Shown here: one piece after another, positions 1-8,830 of the stretch
Layout of the letters: every line of letters begins with the position of its first letter
Numbering within the stretch: the stretch's first letter is position 1
DNA from: Janthinobacterium rivuli
GTDB lineage: Bacteria > Pseudomonadota > Gammaproteobacteria > Burkholderiales > Burkholderiaceae_D
Direction of reading: 5' to 3'
DNA length: 64,000 nt
Assembly (NCBI RefSeq): GCF_009208735.1
Contig: NZ_WFLJ01000018.1
Span: 101,488-165,487, forward strand
The notes under the pieces: generated by a model
What the model saw: the letters and a program-made list of their open reading frames with translations, nothing else
What the model was told of the DNA's origin: nothing
Database searches by the model: none
Made by a program: the position numbers and the translations under genes

Positions 1-64
1 CCGGCGGCATCGACCACAGCAGCAGCGCCGTCGCCAGCGCCGCAAGGTAGGACCAGGCTTTCAT
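1..64 (-). CDS. N-terminal fragment of secreted protein, possibly TPM-domain
   Basis: The complement opens with ATG at 62-64, one base after the lemA stop on the same strand, and reads MKAWSYLAALATALLLWSMPP before leaving the window. That is a typical Sec signal peptide start: Lys, then a hydrophobic alanine/leucine core. In many proteobacteria lemA is followed directly by a TPM-domain (YgcG-like) membrane protein with just such a leader, so that is the best guess. Only 21 codons are visible, so family assignment rests on context alone. Confidence 0.5.
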   Translation of the reverse strand, partial: MKAWSYLAALATALLLWSMPP

Positions 65-65
65 C

Positions 66-680
66 TTATTTGCCGAAGTTGACGGTCGGTGCGGTCGAGA
101 TGGCTTTTTCATTTTCCACCGTGAACGATGGCTTGACCTTGTAGCCGAAGACCATGGCCGTCAGGTTGTTCGGGAAGCTGCGCGCATGCACGTTGTAATC
201 CTGCACGGCGACGATGTAACGCTGGCGCGCCACGGTGATGCGGTTTTCCGTGCCTTCCAGCTGCGACTGCAAGTCGCGGAAGCTGGTGTCGGCCTTCAGG
301 TCCGGGTATTTCTCGGACACCACCATCAGGCGCGACAGGGCCGACGACAGTTGCCCCTGCACTTGCTGGAATTTCTCGAACGCGGCCGGGTCGTTCAGCA
401 CCTCGGGCGTGATCTGGAAACTGGTGGCGGCGGCGCGCGCCTTGGTCACCGCTTCCAGGGTTTCGCGCTCGTGCGTGGCGTAGCCTTTGACGGTGTTCAC
501 CAGGTTGGGGATCAGGTCGGCGCGGCGCTGGTACTGGTTGACCACTTCGCCCCAGGCGGCCTTGGTGGCTTCGTCCTTGGTCTGGAAGTCGTTGTAGCCG
601 CAGCCCGTGAGGATGCCGGCCAGGACGGTGACGCTCAGCGCCAGGCGCAGCCATTTGGTGAATTGATTGGTGATTTGCAT
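66..680 (-). CDS. lemA: LemA family protein
   Basis: The 204-residue product begins MQITNQFTKWLRLALSVTVLAG and has one N-terminal hydrophobic segment ending in a lipobox-like LTGC, so it is probably a lipoprotein or a single-pass membrane protein facing the periplasm. The body is the LemA helical domain, with family signatures NQYQRRADLIPNLVNTVKGYA and ENRITVARQRYIVAVQDYN and the late FPNNL. LemA proteins have no settled biochemical role. A longer reading frame upstream exists, but the N-terminal extension to 815 would run into the pyrF leader and lacks family similarity, so the ATG at 680 is chosen. A probable secreted TPM-like gene follows 1 base downstream, as in many lemA operons. Confidence 0.93.
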   Translation of the reverse strand: MQITNQFTKWLRLALSVTVLAGILTGCGYNDFQTKDEATKAAWGEVVNQYQRRADLIPNLVNTVKGYATHERETLEAVTKARAAATSFQITPEVLNDPAAFEKFQQVQGQLSSALSRLMVVSEKYPDLKADTSFRDLQSQLEGTENRITVARQRYIVAVQDYNVHARSFPNNLTAMVFGYKVKPSFTVENEKAISTAPTVNFGK

Positions 681-836
681 GATGGGTTCCGTGCGTAATG
701 GGGGAGGTGAGGCAAATATACCTGAAACGGCCCGCAATGTCGGTTTAATAAGCGTCGGCCGCCGCCCCCGGCTGCCTTGCATGGCCTGCGCCGCGTTACA
801 ATACGGGGTTTGCAACTGAATATAAGAAGGTGTGCC

Positions 837-1661
837 GTGAATTTCATCGATAAATTATCCGCCGCGTGGACGGCCAATAATTCCCTGCTGTGCGTGGGCC
901 TGGACCCTGACCTGGCGAAACTGCCGGCCGAATTGCGCGACCTGCCGGATGGAATCACCACCTTTTGCACGCGCATCATCGACGCCACGGCCGACCTGGC
1001 TTGCGCCTTCAAGCCGCAGATCGCGTACTTTGCCGCGCTGGGCGCGGAAAAGCAGCTGGAAGACATCTGCCGCTACGTGCGCGAGAATTACCCGCACATC
1101 CCGCTGATCCTCGACGCGAAACGGGGCGACATCGGCGCGACGGCCACGCAATACGCGCGCGAAGCGTTCGAGCGCTACGGCGCCGACGCCGTCACCGTGA
1201 ACCCCTACATGGGCGAGGATTCGCTCGATCCCTACCTGGCGTGGAAGGACCGCGGCGTGATCATTCTGTGCCGCACCTCGAACCCGGGCGGCTCGGACCT
1301 GCAATTCCTGAATACGGACGGCGAACCGCTGTACCAGCGCGTGGCGCGCCTGGTGGCGGACAAATGGAACAAGAACGGCCAGTGCGCGCTCGTCGTCGGC
1401 GCCACTTTCCCTGAAGAACTGGCGCAAGTGCGCGCCATCGTCGGCGACATGCCGCTGCTGGTGCCCGGCATCGGCGCCCAGGGTGGCGACATCGCCGCCA
1501 CCGTCGGCGCGGGCCAGACGGCGAACGGCATGGGCATGATGATCAGCTCGTCGCGCGCCATCATCTACGCCACTCCGCAAGCGGGCGAAGATTTCGCCGA
1601 CGCGGCGCGCCGCGTGGCGATTGAAACGCGCGATGCGATCAACGCGCACCGTTCGGTTTAA
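837..1661 (+). CDS. pyrF: Orotidine 5'-phosphate decarboxylase
   Basis: The enzyme decarboxylates OMP to UMP, the last step of de novo pyrimidine synthesis. The 274-residue protein belongs to the longer type-2 PyrF group usual in betaproteobacteria. It shows CVGLDPD near the N-terminus, the catalytic Lys/Asp signature [14 protein letters not shown], and PGIGAQGGD for phosphate binding. GTG at 837 is chosen as start because AAGAAGG (824-830) sits six bases upstream and the protein then begins VNFIDKL; the in-frame extension to 777 is unsupported. It is divergent from lemA, and a TACAAT at 797-802 is a possible -10. A bidirectional terminator separates it from sbcB. Confidence 0.95.
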   Translation: MNFIDKLSAAWTANNSLLCVGLDPDLAKLPAELRDLPDGITTFCTRIIDATADLACAFKPQIAYFAALGAEKQLEDICRYVRENYPHIPLILDAKRGDIGATATQYAREAFERYGADAVTVNPYMGEDSLDPYLAWKDRGVIILCRTSNPGGSDLQFLNTDGEPLYQRVARLVADKWNKNGQCALVVGATFPEELAQVRAIVGDMPLLVPGIGAQGGDIAATVGAGQTANGMGMMISSSRAIIYATPQAGEDFADAARRVAIETRDAINAHRSV

Positions 1662-1676
1662 GTCGCATGCATAAAA

Positions 1677-1698
1677 AATGCCGGGCTAGCCCGGCATT
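1677..1698. terminator. Bidirectional terminator between pyrF and sbcB
   Basis: Perfect palindrome AATGCCGGG-CTAG-CCCGGCATT flanked by an A-tract on the left and a short T-run on the right. It lies 15 bases past the pyrF stop and 7 bases past the sbcB stop, so it can end transcription of both convergent genes. Confidence 0.88.
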
Positions 1699-1704
1699 TT
1701 GCAT

Positions 1705-3153
1705 TTAGTCTCTCTGCGGGGCAACGATCTCCGCATAGTCGTACAGCTCGCCCAGAATCTCTTCCCCTCGCTCATCGACCATCTCCGACAGCACGTCGAT
1801 TTCCGTAAACAGCATTTCGATGGTGCGGGCGCCGCCGTCGCCGTCGAACAGGCGGGCGGCGCGGTGCTGTTCCCAGCGCAGGCTTTCCGCTTCGCTCAGG
1901 GTTTGCGGGAAATTGCGGGCGCGGTAGCGGAACAGCAATTCCTGCAGGCGTTCGTCGGCAAACGAGGGGCGCGCCGTGGCCAGCTTGGCCGGTGTGTCGC
2001 GGCGCAGCGATTCGAGCAGGCGGCGGTCGTCGTTGCTGACGAAGCCGTTGTACAGATCCTCATCCACGTCCAGCGCGCCATTCGCGCCCGGGCGCTGGAA
2101 CACTTCGGCCCAGATGGCATCCATGTTCGGCGCCGTGGCGGCCAGCTGGGCGTTGACCTTTGCCGCATCGACGTCGATGCCCCACTGCGCGGCCATGGCC
2201 GGCGACAAGGTCTTTAAATTGCCGACCAACATGGGCGACTTGTTCAGGTGCACGCTTTTTACGGGCAGGCGCGTCATGCCTTCCGGCATGGCGTCACTGC
2301 GTGTAAACAGGCGCGTGCGGATGGTGTCCGCGTCCAGGCTGAACAGTTCGCGCGGGTCGTGGGCGCAATCCCAGACGAGGATCTCGTTCTTGTTGCTCGG
2401 ATGCGTGGCCAGCGGCCAGACGACGCCCAGGCAGCCGCGTTCGGCGGGGAACATGCCCGACACGTGCAGGAAAGGCTGGCGCTCGCTGGCGGCCAGGTGC
2501 ATGCCCATCTCGCTGGCGACCCGGTCCTTCTTGTGCAGCGCCAGGCAGAATTCGAACAGCTTCGGCTGCTTTTCCTTGATCAGGCGTGCCAGGGCGATCG
2601 TGGCGCGCACGTCGGACAGCGCATCGTGCGCCGCTTCGTGGACCAGGCCATTGGCCTTGCTCAAGTGTTCCAGCCTAAAACTGGTCTGGCCATCGTCGCG
2701 CTTCGGCCATGCGATGCCTTCCGGGCGCAGCGCGTGCGTCATGCGTACCACGTCGAGGATGTCCCAGCGGCCGCAATGGTTCTTCCATTCGCGCGCATAC
2801 GGGTCGATCAGGTTGCGCCAGAACAGGAAACGCGTGACTTCATCGTCGAAACGGATGGTGTTGTAGCCCACGCCGATGGTGCCCGGCTCCGAAAAGGCCG
2901 CCTCGATGGTGGCGGCGAACTGGTGCTCGGGCACGCCCAGCTGCAGACATTGTTGCGGCGTGATGCCCGTGATCAGGCACGATTGCGGATCGGGCAGGAA
3001 ATCATTGGCAGGCTGGCAATACAGCATGATGGGATCGCCGATCTCGTTGAGGTCGGCATCCGTGCGGATGGCGGCGAACTGGGCCGGGCGGTCGCGGCGC
3101 GGCTGGGCGCCAAAGGTTTCGTAGTCGTGCCAAAGAAAGGTCTGGTTAGTCAT
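1705..3153 (-). CDS. sbcB: Exodeoxyribonuclease I
   Basis: A 3'-5' single-strand DNA exonuclease of the DEDD superfamily, acting in recombination and mismatch repair. The 482-residue length fits SbcB. The N-terminus FLWHDYETFGAQPRRDRPAQF carries the ExoI motif with the first acidic pair; GYNTIRFDDEVTRF is Exo II; HDALSDVRATIALARL is Exo III with the catalytic Asp. The C-terminal region holds the ExoI extended and SH3-like parts, including LFRYRARNFPQTL. The gene is alone, with its 3' end at the shared terminator with pyrF. Confidence 0.95.
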   Translation of the reverse strand: MTNQTFLWHDYETFGAQPRRDRPAQFAAIRTDADLNEIGDPIMLYCQPANDFLPDPQSCLITGITPQQCLQLGVPEHQFAATIEAAFSEPGTIGVGYNTIRFDDEVTRFLFWRNLIDPYAREWKNHCGRWDILDVVRMTHALRPEGIAWPKRDDGQTSFRLEHLSKANGLVHEAAHDALSDVRATIALARLIKEKQPKLFEFCLALHKKDRVASEMGMHLAASERQPFLHVSGMFPAERGCLGVVWPLATHPSNKNEILVWDCAHDPRELFSLDADTIRTRLFTRSDAMPEGMTRLPVKSVHLNKSPMLVGNLKTLSPAMAAQWGIDVDAAKVNAQLAATAPNMDAIWAEVFQRPGANGALDVDEDLYNGFVSNDDRRLLESLRRDTPAKLATARPSFADERLQELLFRYRARNFPQTLSEAESLRWEQHRAARLFDGDGGARTIEMLFTEIDVLSEMVDERGEEILGELYDYAEIVAPQRD

Positions 3154-3300
3154 TGATGGTCGTTGCTTGATTGGTTATCCGGGCCCCTAAAAGCGGCCGC
3201 TGCTACAGTTTTCTGAAAACCTGCCGATACTACACGAGAGGATGGTCATCATCGCGTTTCCCGCATGGTGGCATACATTGCCCGTTCAAGGAGGTCTATC

Positions 3301-3933
3301 GTGTCAATTCCCATCGCCGCAAGCGGCAATTCCACCCCTTCCGTGACTTCCGTCAGTACGGGCGTTGCCGGCAAGGACGATAAAGTCCAGCAAAAGGACG
3401 GCGTCAACACTGAAATGAGCGTTAACGACCGCACCAAGCTGCAATTGAACGCCTCCATCATGCAAGCGTCGCTGAACGTGTCGATCGGTTCCGAGAACGA
3501 GCCGCTGGCGCTGCTGTACAAGACGGCCATCACCAACATCAATGAAGCGTTGAAGGGGCAGTACGGCGAGGACGCGATCCAGAACGCGGCCTCGCAGGAC
3601 AACAGCGCCGAAGCGACGGCGAGCCGCATTGTATCGCTGTCGACGGGATTTTTTGACGCCTTCAAGAAACAGAATCCCGGCCTGGACGACGATACGGCCC
3701 TGACCAAGTTCATGGACACCATCAGCGGCGGCATGGAAAAAGGCTTCAAGGAAGCGCGCGACATCCTGGGCGGCCTGAAAGTGCTGAATGGCGATATCGC
3801 CGGCAATATCGACAAGACGTACGAACTGGTGCAAAAGGGCTACGCGGACTTCATCGCCGCGCACGGCAGCAAGAAGGATGACGCAGCGGCGCCGGCCACG
3901 CCGGCCAAGCCGGCCGACAGCAAGGCCGCCTGA
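3301..3933 (+). CDS. DUF5610-like protein
   Basis: Predicted 210-residue soluble protein without signal peptide or membrane segment. The N-terminal ~35 residues are Ser/Thr/Gly-rich and probably disordered. The rest is helical, with SLNVSIGSENEPLALLYKTA and GFKEARDILGGLKVLNGDIA followed by a run ending GYADF, which resembles the DUF5610 family; the C-terminus is an Ala/Pro/Lys tail. GTG at 3301 is chosen because AAGGAGGT (3288-3295) is an excellent ribosome site 5-6 bases upstream; upstream in-frame codons to 3265 have none. Function is unknown. It converges on the diguanylate cyclase gene with only one base between the stops. Confidence 0.75.
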   Translation: MSIPIAASGNSTPSVTSVSTGVAGKDDKVQQKDGVNTEMSVNDRTKLQLNASIMQASLNVSIGSENEPLALLYKTAITNINEALKGQYGEDAIQNAASQDNSAEATASRIVSLSTGFFDAFKKQNPGLDDDTALTKFMDTISGGMEKGFKEARDILGGLKVLNGDIAGNIDKTYELVQKGYADFIAAHGSKKDDAAAPATPAKPADSKAA

Positions 3934-3934
3934 A

Positions 3935-4906
3935 CTACAGCATGACCCGGTTGCGACCCGAGGCTTTGGCGCGGTACAGCGCCGCGTCGGCCGCGGCGAT
4001 CAGCGCCTCGTCGTCCTGTTCGGCCGCCAGGCTGGCCACGCCGAAGGAACCCGTGATGTGCGGCAGCGCGCTGCGCATGTCGGCGAAGATGACGGCGTGC
4101 TGCATGCGCTCGCACAGGCGCTCGGCCACCCGCAGGGCCACGTGTTCGTTGGTATCGGGCAAGATCACCATCATTTCCTCGCCACCATAGCGCACGGCAA
4201 AATCCGTGGGCCGCAGGGCCGCGCCCAGCACTTGCGCGGCGATGCGCAGCGCCTGGTCGCCTGCCTGGTGGCCGTGCGTGTCGTTGAAGCGCTTGAAATG
4301 GTCGAGGTCTATCATCACCAGCGACAGCGGCTCGCCACTGGCGTGGGCCGTGACGATCATGTTGGGCAGTAAATCGGTGAGCCAGGCGCGGTTGTACAAG
4401 CCCGTCAGGCTGTCGACCATCGACAGCTGGCGGTAGAATTCCCCCAGTTTCTGGCGCCGGCGCAGCAGGGCATTGGCGGCGCGGATACGGAAGGACAGCA
4501 GGCGCAGCAGGTTGCGGGCCAGGCCGTTCGATTGCTCGATCAATTCCCAGACGATAGCCGCGTCGATCACCAGCAAGTCGGTTTCTTCCAGGGCGGAAAT
4601 GGCGGCCAGGTTGCTCGCTTCATCGAGCACCGATTGTTCGCCCACGCTTTCGCCGGGCAAGACCTTGCTGACGGTGCCGTCATCCATGCCCGTGTGGGTG
4701 TCGGCGGCCACGGCCAGCGAGCCGCGCAAGACGATGTACAGGCTGGCGCCTTGCGTGTCGGCAATAGCTTCGCCCGCTTCGAGGCGCATGACGGGACAGG
4801 GCGCCAGCATGGCGGCCGTCTGGCTGTCCGCCCCATCGCGAAATAGCTGTAAATCGCCGATGTTGCAGCCTGAAGCGCCAAAGTTGCCGATCTGTTCCAC
4901 AATCAT
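3935..4906 (-). CDS. Diguanylate cyclase with cyclic-nucleotide-binding-like domain
   Basis: Likely makes cyclic di-GMP. With ATG at 4906 the protein has 323 residues. Residues ~20-125 form a cNMP-binding-like fold (LYIVLRGSLAVAAD, PGESVGEQSVLDE), but the phosphate-gripping Pro-Arg motif of true cAMP binders is replaced by DEASNLAAISA, so it may bind another ligand or none. Residues ~165-320 are a GGDEF domain with active-site GGEEM (241-245), metal region MIDLDHFKRFND, and an intact inhibitory site RPTD (232-235) five residues before it, implying product feedback. A GTG at 4933 would add nine residues; neither start has a strong ribosome site. Confidence 0.88.
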   Translation of the reverse strand: MIVEQIGNFGASGCNIGDLQLFRDGADSQTAAMLAPCPVMRLEAGEAIADTQGASLYIVLRGSLAVAADTHTGMDDGTVSKVLPGESVGEQSVLDEASNLAAISALEETDLLVIDAAIVWELIEQSNGLARNLLRLLSFRIRAANALLRRRQKLGEFYRQLSMVDSLTGLYNRAWLTDLLPNMIVTAHASGEPLSLVMIDLDHFKRFNDTHGHQAGDQALRIAAQVLGAALRPTDFAVRYGGEEMMVILPDTNEHVALRVAERLCERMQHAVIFADMRSALPHITGSFGVASLAAEQDDEALIAAADAALYRAKASGRNRVML

Positions 4907-5108
4907 ACTTTCAAAAAGCCGGCGCGCGAGCACGGGGCCGGTAGCTTCATGATAGCGTAAAGCGGCCTTGACCGTAACGGCAAAGGCTTGCTTGAGGTCA
5001 CTTACTGTGAGAAATACGACAATTATTTCATTGCGGCGTCAATACGCTGGAGCAATGCTGGTTTGACTATTGTTGTTGCCGCGCGCGAAAGGCGGGCCAG
5101 ATGTGCAA

Positions 5109-5130
5109 AGGCAGCCTTGAACGGCTGCCT
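5109..5130 (-). terminator. Weak terminator-like hairpin after HPF gene
   Basis: Perfect 8-bp stem AGGCAGCC / GGCTGCCT with a six-base loop lies 30 bases past the stop of the HPF-like gene. On the minus strand it is followed only by three Ts, so it may be a weak terminator or an mRNA 3'-end stabiliser. Confidence 0.45.
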
Positions 5131-5159
5131 CAGTCTCTGGAAATCCTGCGGGTGGGGAG

Positions 5160-5537
5160 TTACTCGGCGGTTTCTTCCGCTTCGGCCGTATCGATCACGG
5201 CATTTTTGCCGGTGGCGTGGCGCTTGCTGTCTTGCAGGCGGCCCAGGGCGCTATCGATGGCGCGTTTCAGTTTGTCGGTGGCGCCGGCAACGGATTGATG
5301 CACGGTGGCGTTCTGTTCGGTCACGGCAATCGGTTGATAGCCAGCAACGCGTGCTTCCATGAGGCAGCGAATATCGTCAGCGCCGCCTTTCGGGCCGTTC
5401 GTGTCGCTGATGTGGACTTCGATGCGGGTCAGGTTGTCGCGGAAGCGGCTCAGTGCGCTTTCAAGTACGGATTGCACATGTTCGTTCAGTCCAGCGGTGT
5501 TGGCGATGGTGCTGTCGGTATGAATATTGATTTGCAT
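5160..5537 (-). CDS. HPF/RaiA family ribosome-associated protein
   Basis: The 125-residue protein begins MQINIHTDSTIANTAGLNEH and matches the S30AE/HPF-RaiA fold: an N-terminal strand, a helix with VQSVLESALSRFRDNLTRIEVHISD, then further strands and a helix DKLKRAIDSALGRLQD. Members bind the 30S subunit at the decoding centre and inactivate or dimerise ribosomes in stationary phase or stress. The variable insert (GPKGGADD, YQPIAVTEQ) and short acidic tail differ from the standard RpoN-linked Hpf, and rpoN is not nearby, so this is probably a stress paralogue. It is transcribed alone. Confidence 0.85.
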   Translation of the reverse strand: MQINIHTDSTIANTAGLNEHVQSVLESALSRFRDNLTRIEVHISDTNGPKGGADDIRCLMEARVAGYQPIAVTEQNATVHQSVAGATDKLKRAIDSALGRLQDSKRHATGKNAVIDTAEAEETAE

Positions 5538-5733
5538 ATGCTTACTCCTGTCAATTCAAAAAAAACCCATCTCAGGCGTGCTGCGGCCTGGTTGCTGCCT
5601 CATGCACATGACCTCTGTGCATGGAACTTATCTTACTCCTCTTTCCAGTATTTCAAGAGGGTGCGCACGATTAAGATGCGCTTAACCCTTCAGCCAGGTC
5701 AAGTTTCCACCACGAAATTATTTATCGTCAGCC

Positions 5734-6399
5734 TTATCCATTGATCAGGCCCGCCGCGATATTGATCGACAGCCCCAGCACGACCAGGTTGAAGAAAAAG
5801 CTCAGCACGGATTGTCCCAGCACGATCTGCCGCATCAAGCGCGTCTGCACGGAAACGTCCGACGTTTGCACGGCCACGGCGATGGTGAAGGCGAAATACA
5901 GAAAATCCCAGTAATCGGGGTTTTGCTCGTCGTCGGGGAATTTCAGGGGGCGCAGCGCGGGGTCGGCCTGGTAATACAGGTGGGCATAGTGGAAGCAGAA
6001 CAGGGTGCCGACGAGGAACCAGGAGCCGACCAGCGTCAGGATCGTCAGGCCGTAATGCAGCGCGCGCTCGTCCGGCGCCATGTCTTTCATCGAGGATAGC
6101 TGCGAGACGATGGCCACCAGGCTCATCACGGATGCGACGGACAGGGCTGACAGCACCGTGGTGGCCCGCTCATCCTGGCGCGCCGCCATCACCTTCACCT
6201 TGTGATGGTTGGCGCGCATCATCATCCAGGCCATCGTCGCCAGGTAGAACCAGACGGCGACGTTCCACGCCGTCAGCAAACGCGTCATCTGTTGCCAGGA
6301 AGACGGCAGCATCAGGCCGGCTGCCACGCCGATGGCCGTGGCCATGCTCAGGTGGGGGCGGCTGCGGATGAAGCCGTGCAAGGGAAGCGTGATTTTCAT
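5734..6399 (-). CDS. DUF1345 integral membrane protein
   Basis: The 221-residue protein has about five hydrophobic segments: ~19-32, ~38-62, ~83-103, ~118-142 and ~190-220. The acidic-aromatic stretch FPDDEQNPDYWDFLYFAF followed by VAVQTSDVSV is the hallmark of the DUF1345 family, whose function is unknown. It ends a minus-strand run that also contains the MFS exporter and the 2Fe-2S reductase, with a 38-base gap to the MFS gene, so co-transcription is possible. Confidence 0.88.
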   Translation of the reverse strand: MKITLPLHGFIRSRPHLSMATAIGVAAGLMLPSSWQQMTRLLTAWNVAVWFYLATMAWMMMRANHHKVKVMAARQDERATTVLSALSVASVMSLVAIVSQLSSMKDMAPDERALHYGLTILTLVGSWFLVGTLFCFHYAHLYYQADPALRPLKFPDDEQNPDYWDFLYFAFTIAVAVQTSDVSVQTRLMRQIVLGQSVLSFFFNLVVLGLSINIAAGLING

Positions 6400-6437
6400 G
6401 GTGCGGGTTCGTCAGTGGCAATAGCGCATCTTAATCT

Positions 6438-7709
6438 CTATGTGCTTGCCGCGGTGGCCGTCCTGGCGGCCGCTTCCTTCTCGTGGTGGGGAAAGCGGTC
6501 CATGCGCGACAGCACGGGGAACAGCACGGCCCAGATACCGGTCACGGCCAGGGTGGCGGCGCCGCCGAAGAGCACGGCGCGCACCAGGCCGAACCAGCCG
6601 GCCGTCAAGCCCGATTCGAATTCGCCCAGCTCGTTCGAGGCGCCGATGAAGACGGCATTCACGGCGCTGACGCGGCCGCGGATCTCGTCGGGCGTCTCGA
6701 ACTGCACCAGCAGGTGGCGGATGTAGACGCTGACCATGTCGCCGGCGCCCATCAGGAACAACGCCGCCAGCGCCAGCGGGAAATAGCTGGTGCTGCCCAG
6801 CACCAGGGTGCCCAGGCCGAAGACGGCCACGCCGCCGAACATCCACGCGCCCACGCGGCGCGTGATGGGGAAGATGGCCAGCACGATCGAGCACAGGGCC
6901 GCGCCGGCGCCAGGCGCCGTGCGCAGCAGGCCCAGGCCGCTGGGGCCGATATGCAGCACGTCGTGCGCCAGCGCCGGCAGCAGGGCCGTGGCGCCGCCGA
7001 ACAGCACGGCAAACAGGTCCAGCGAAATGGCGCCCAGCACGATGGGTTTCGACCAGACGAAGCGCAAGCCTTCGAGCAGCGTATGCCAGCTGACGGGTTC
7101 GCGCCTGACCACTTGCGGCGCCGGCGTGGTGGCGCGCATCAGCAAGACGGACACGACCAGCAGCGCGGACGAGATCAGGTACACCACCTTGGGACCGAAG
7201 TAATACAGCAAGCCGCCCAGGGTAGGCCCCAGGATGATGGCCACGTGCGAACTCGACGAGCTGAGCGCGACGGCGCGGCTGAAGTGTTGCGTGGGCACCA
7301 TGTTCACCAGCACGGCTTGCGTGGCCGGCATCATGAAGGCGCGCGCGCTGCCGAACAGCACCAGCACGGCAAACACGGGCCAGACGATGGAAATGTTGCT
7401 TAACGTAAACGCCAGCAGGGCCAGTGCGCACGCCAGCTGCGCCGCCAGGCACCAGGCGATGATGTTGCGGCGGTTGTAGCGGTCGGCCACGTGGCCGGCC
7501 GGCAAAATCAACACGAGGAAGGGCGCGAATTGCGCCAGGCCGATCAAGCCCAGGTCGAACAGGCTGCCCGTGATCTGGTACACCTGCCAGCCGATGGCCA
7601 CGCTTTGCATCTGCACGGCCACCGTGCCCAGCACGCGGGCGGAAAGATAACAGGCGAAGTTGCGGTGACGCAGGATACTGAAGCCGTTGCCGGCAGAAGC
7701 GAGAGACAT
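6438..7709 (-). CDS. MFS transporter, EntS-like
   Basis: The 423-residue protein starts MSLASAGNGFSILRHRNFACYL and has a 12-helix major facilitator pattern with the loop 2-3 signature GHVADRYNRRN and the late PDEIRGRVSAVNAVFIG typical of the EntS/MFS_3 exporter group. These are proton-driven exporters of siderophores or drugs; the substrate here is not evident. ATG at 7707-7709 is used: the frame remains open far upstream, but only because the reductase gene lies there antisense to frame. It is 83 bases behind the reductase gene and oriented the same way. Confidence 0.87.
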   Translation of the reverse strand: MSLASAGNGFSILRHRNFACYLSARVLGTVAVQMQSVAIGWQVYQITGSLFDLGLIGLAQFAPFLVLILPAGHVADRYNRRNIIAWCLAAQLACALALLAFTLSNISIVWPVFAVLVLFGSARAFMMPATQAVLVNMVPTQHFSRAVALSSSSSHVAIILGPTLGGLLYYFGPKVVYLISSALLVVSVLLMRATTPAPQVVRREPVSWHTLLEGLRFVWSKPIVLGAISLDLFAVLFGGATALLPALAHDVLHIGPSGLGLLRTAPGAGAALCSIVLAIFPITRRVGAWMFGGVAVFGLGTLVLGSTSYFPLALAALFLMGAGDMVSVYIRHLLVQFETPDEIRGRVSAVNAVFIGASNELGEFESGLTAGWFGLVRAVLFGGAATLAVTGIWAVLFPVLSRMDRFPHHEKEAAARTATAAST

Positions 7710-7792
7710 GAGATTTCCAGGGAACAGCGGGGTAGGGCGGTGGCGGCAGCGGGCGCCGCGCCAGCCGCGCCCCGCTGTCTGGAAGGTGACGC

Positions 7793-8818
7793 TTACTTGG
7801 CCAGGTCGGCTTCCGTGGTGAAGGCGTCCGCGTAGAACTCGTCGGCTGGCAACTGGCACAGTTGCACGAAATCGCGGTTGGCCGATTCGACGACGATGGG
7901 CGCGCCGCAGGCATATACCTGATACGCGGACATGTCGGGCAGGTCGGCCATGACGGCCTGGTGCACGAAGCCCGTGCGGCCTTCCCACGCGTCTTCCGGC
8001 AAGGCTTCCGACACGACGGGTACATAGGTGAACTGCGGCAAGTCGGCGGCCCACTGGCGGCACAGCGCGTCCATGTACAGGTCGTGCGGACGGCGGCCGC
8101 CCCAGTACAGGGTGATCGGGCGCGGGGACTGCTCGTTGATCATGTGTTCGACGATGGCTTTCAAGGGGGCAAAGCCCGTGCCCGAGGCCAGCAGCACGAC
8201 GGGCTTGTCGGAATCTTCGCGCAGGAAGAAGGTGCCCATCGGGCCTTCGAAGCGCAGGATGTCGCGCTCTTTCATGCTGCCGAACACCTGATCGGTGAAC
8301 AGGCCGCCTGGCATATGGCGGATGTGCAGGCTCACGGGGCCGCCTTCGACGGGCGCGCTGGCCATGCTGTAGCTGCGGCGCTTGTTGTCGCGCAGCATGA
8401 TTTCGATATACTGTCCGGCGCGGTAATTGAGGCGCTCGCTGGCCGGCAACTGCAGGGTCAGCACGACGACGTCGGGTGCGACTTTTTCGATGGTGGTCAC
8501 GCGCGACGGCATTTTCTTGATCGGGTAGTCGCTGCTGCCCGCCACTTCGCGCGCCTGCACCACCAGGTCGCCCTGGGGCACGGCGCAGCACAGCAGCGAG
8601 TAGCCGGCGGCCGCTTCATCTTCCGTCAGGGAGCGGGCCTGGTATGGCTTATGCTGTACGCTGCCGGAGACGATCTTGCCCTTGCAGGAGCTGCAGGCGC
8701 CACTTTTGCAGCTGTACGGCAGGCCGACGCCGGCGCGTATCGCCGCCGACAGGACGGTTTCGTCCGCTTCACAGCTGAATTGGTGGCCGCTGGGCTGAAC
8801 AGTAATTTGAAAAGTCAT
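7793..8818 (-). CDS. 2Fe-2S ferredoxin-NAD(P)H reductase, CDP-6-deoxyglucoseen reductase type
   Basis: A 341-residue electron-transfer flavoprotein. Residues 1-90 form a plant-type [2Fe-2S] ferredoxin domain with Cys37, Cys42, Cys45 and a fourth ligand at Cys77 or Cys78. Then an FAD domain (RRSYSMASAP) and an NAD(P)H domain (LASGTGFAPLKAI, YACGAP) follow. The overall layout matches the AscD-like CDP-6-deoxy-delta-3,4-glucoseen reductases, a name often propagated to general ferredoxin reductases in betaproteobacteria that lack the dideoxysugar pathway, and no such pathway is seen here. It may feed an oxygenase or another redox partner elsewhere. Confidence 0.87.
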   Translation of the reverse strand: MTFQITVQPSGHQFSCEADETVLSAAIRAGVGLPYSCKSGACSSCKGKIVSGSVQHKPYQARSLTEDEAAAGYSLLCCAVPQGDLVVQAREVAGSSDYPIKKMPSRVTTIEKVAPDVVVLTLQLPASERLNYRAGQYIEIMLRDNKRRSYSMASAPVEGGPVSLHIRHMPGGLFTDQVFGSMKERDILRFEGPMGTFFLREDSDKPVVLLASGTGFAPLKAIVEHMINEQSPRPITLYWGGRRPHDLYMDALCRQWAADLPQFTYVPVVSEALPEDAWEGRTGFVHQAVMADLPDMSAYQVYACGAPIVVESANRDFVQLCQLPADEFYADAFTTEADLAK

Positions 8819-8830
8819 ACAATCCTTGAG

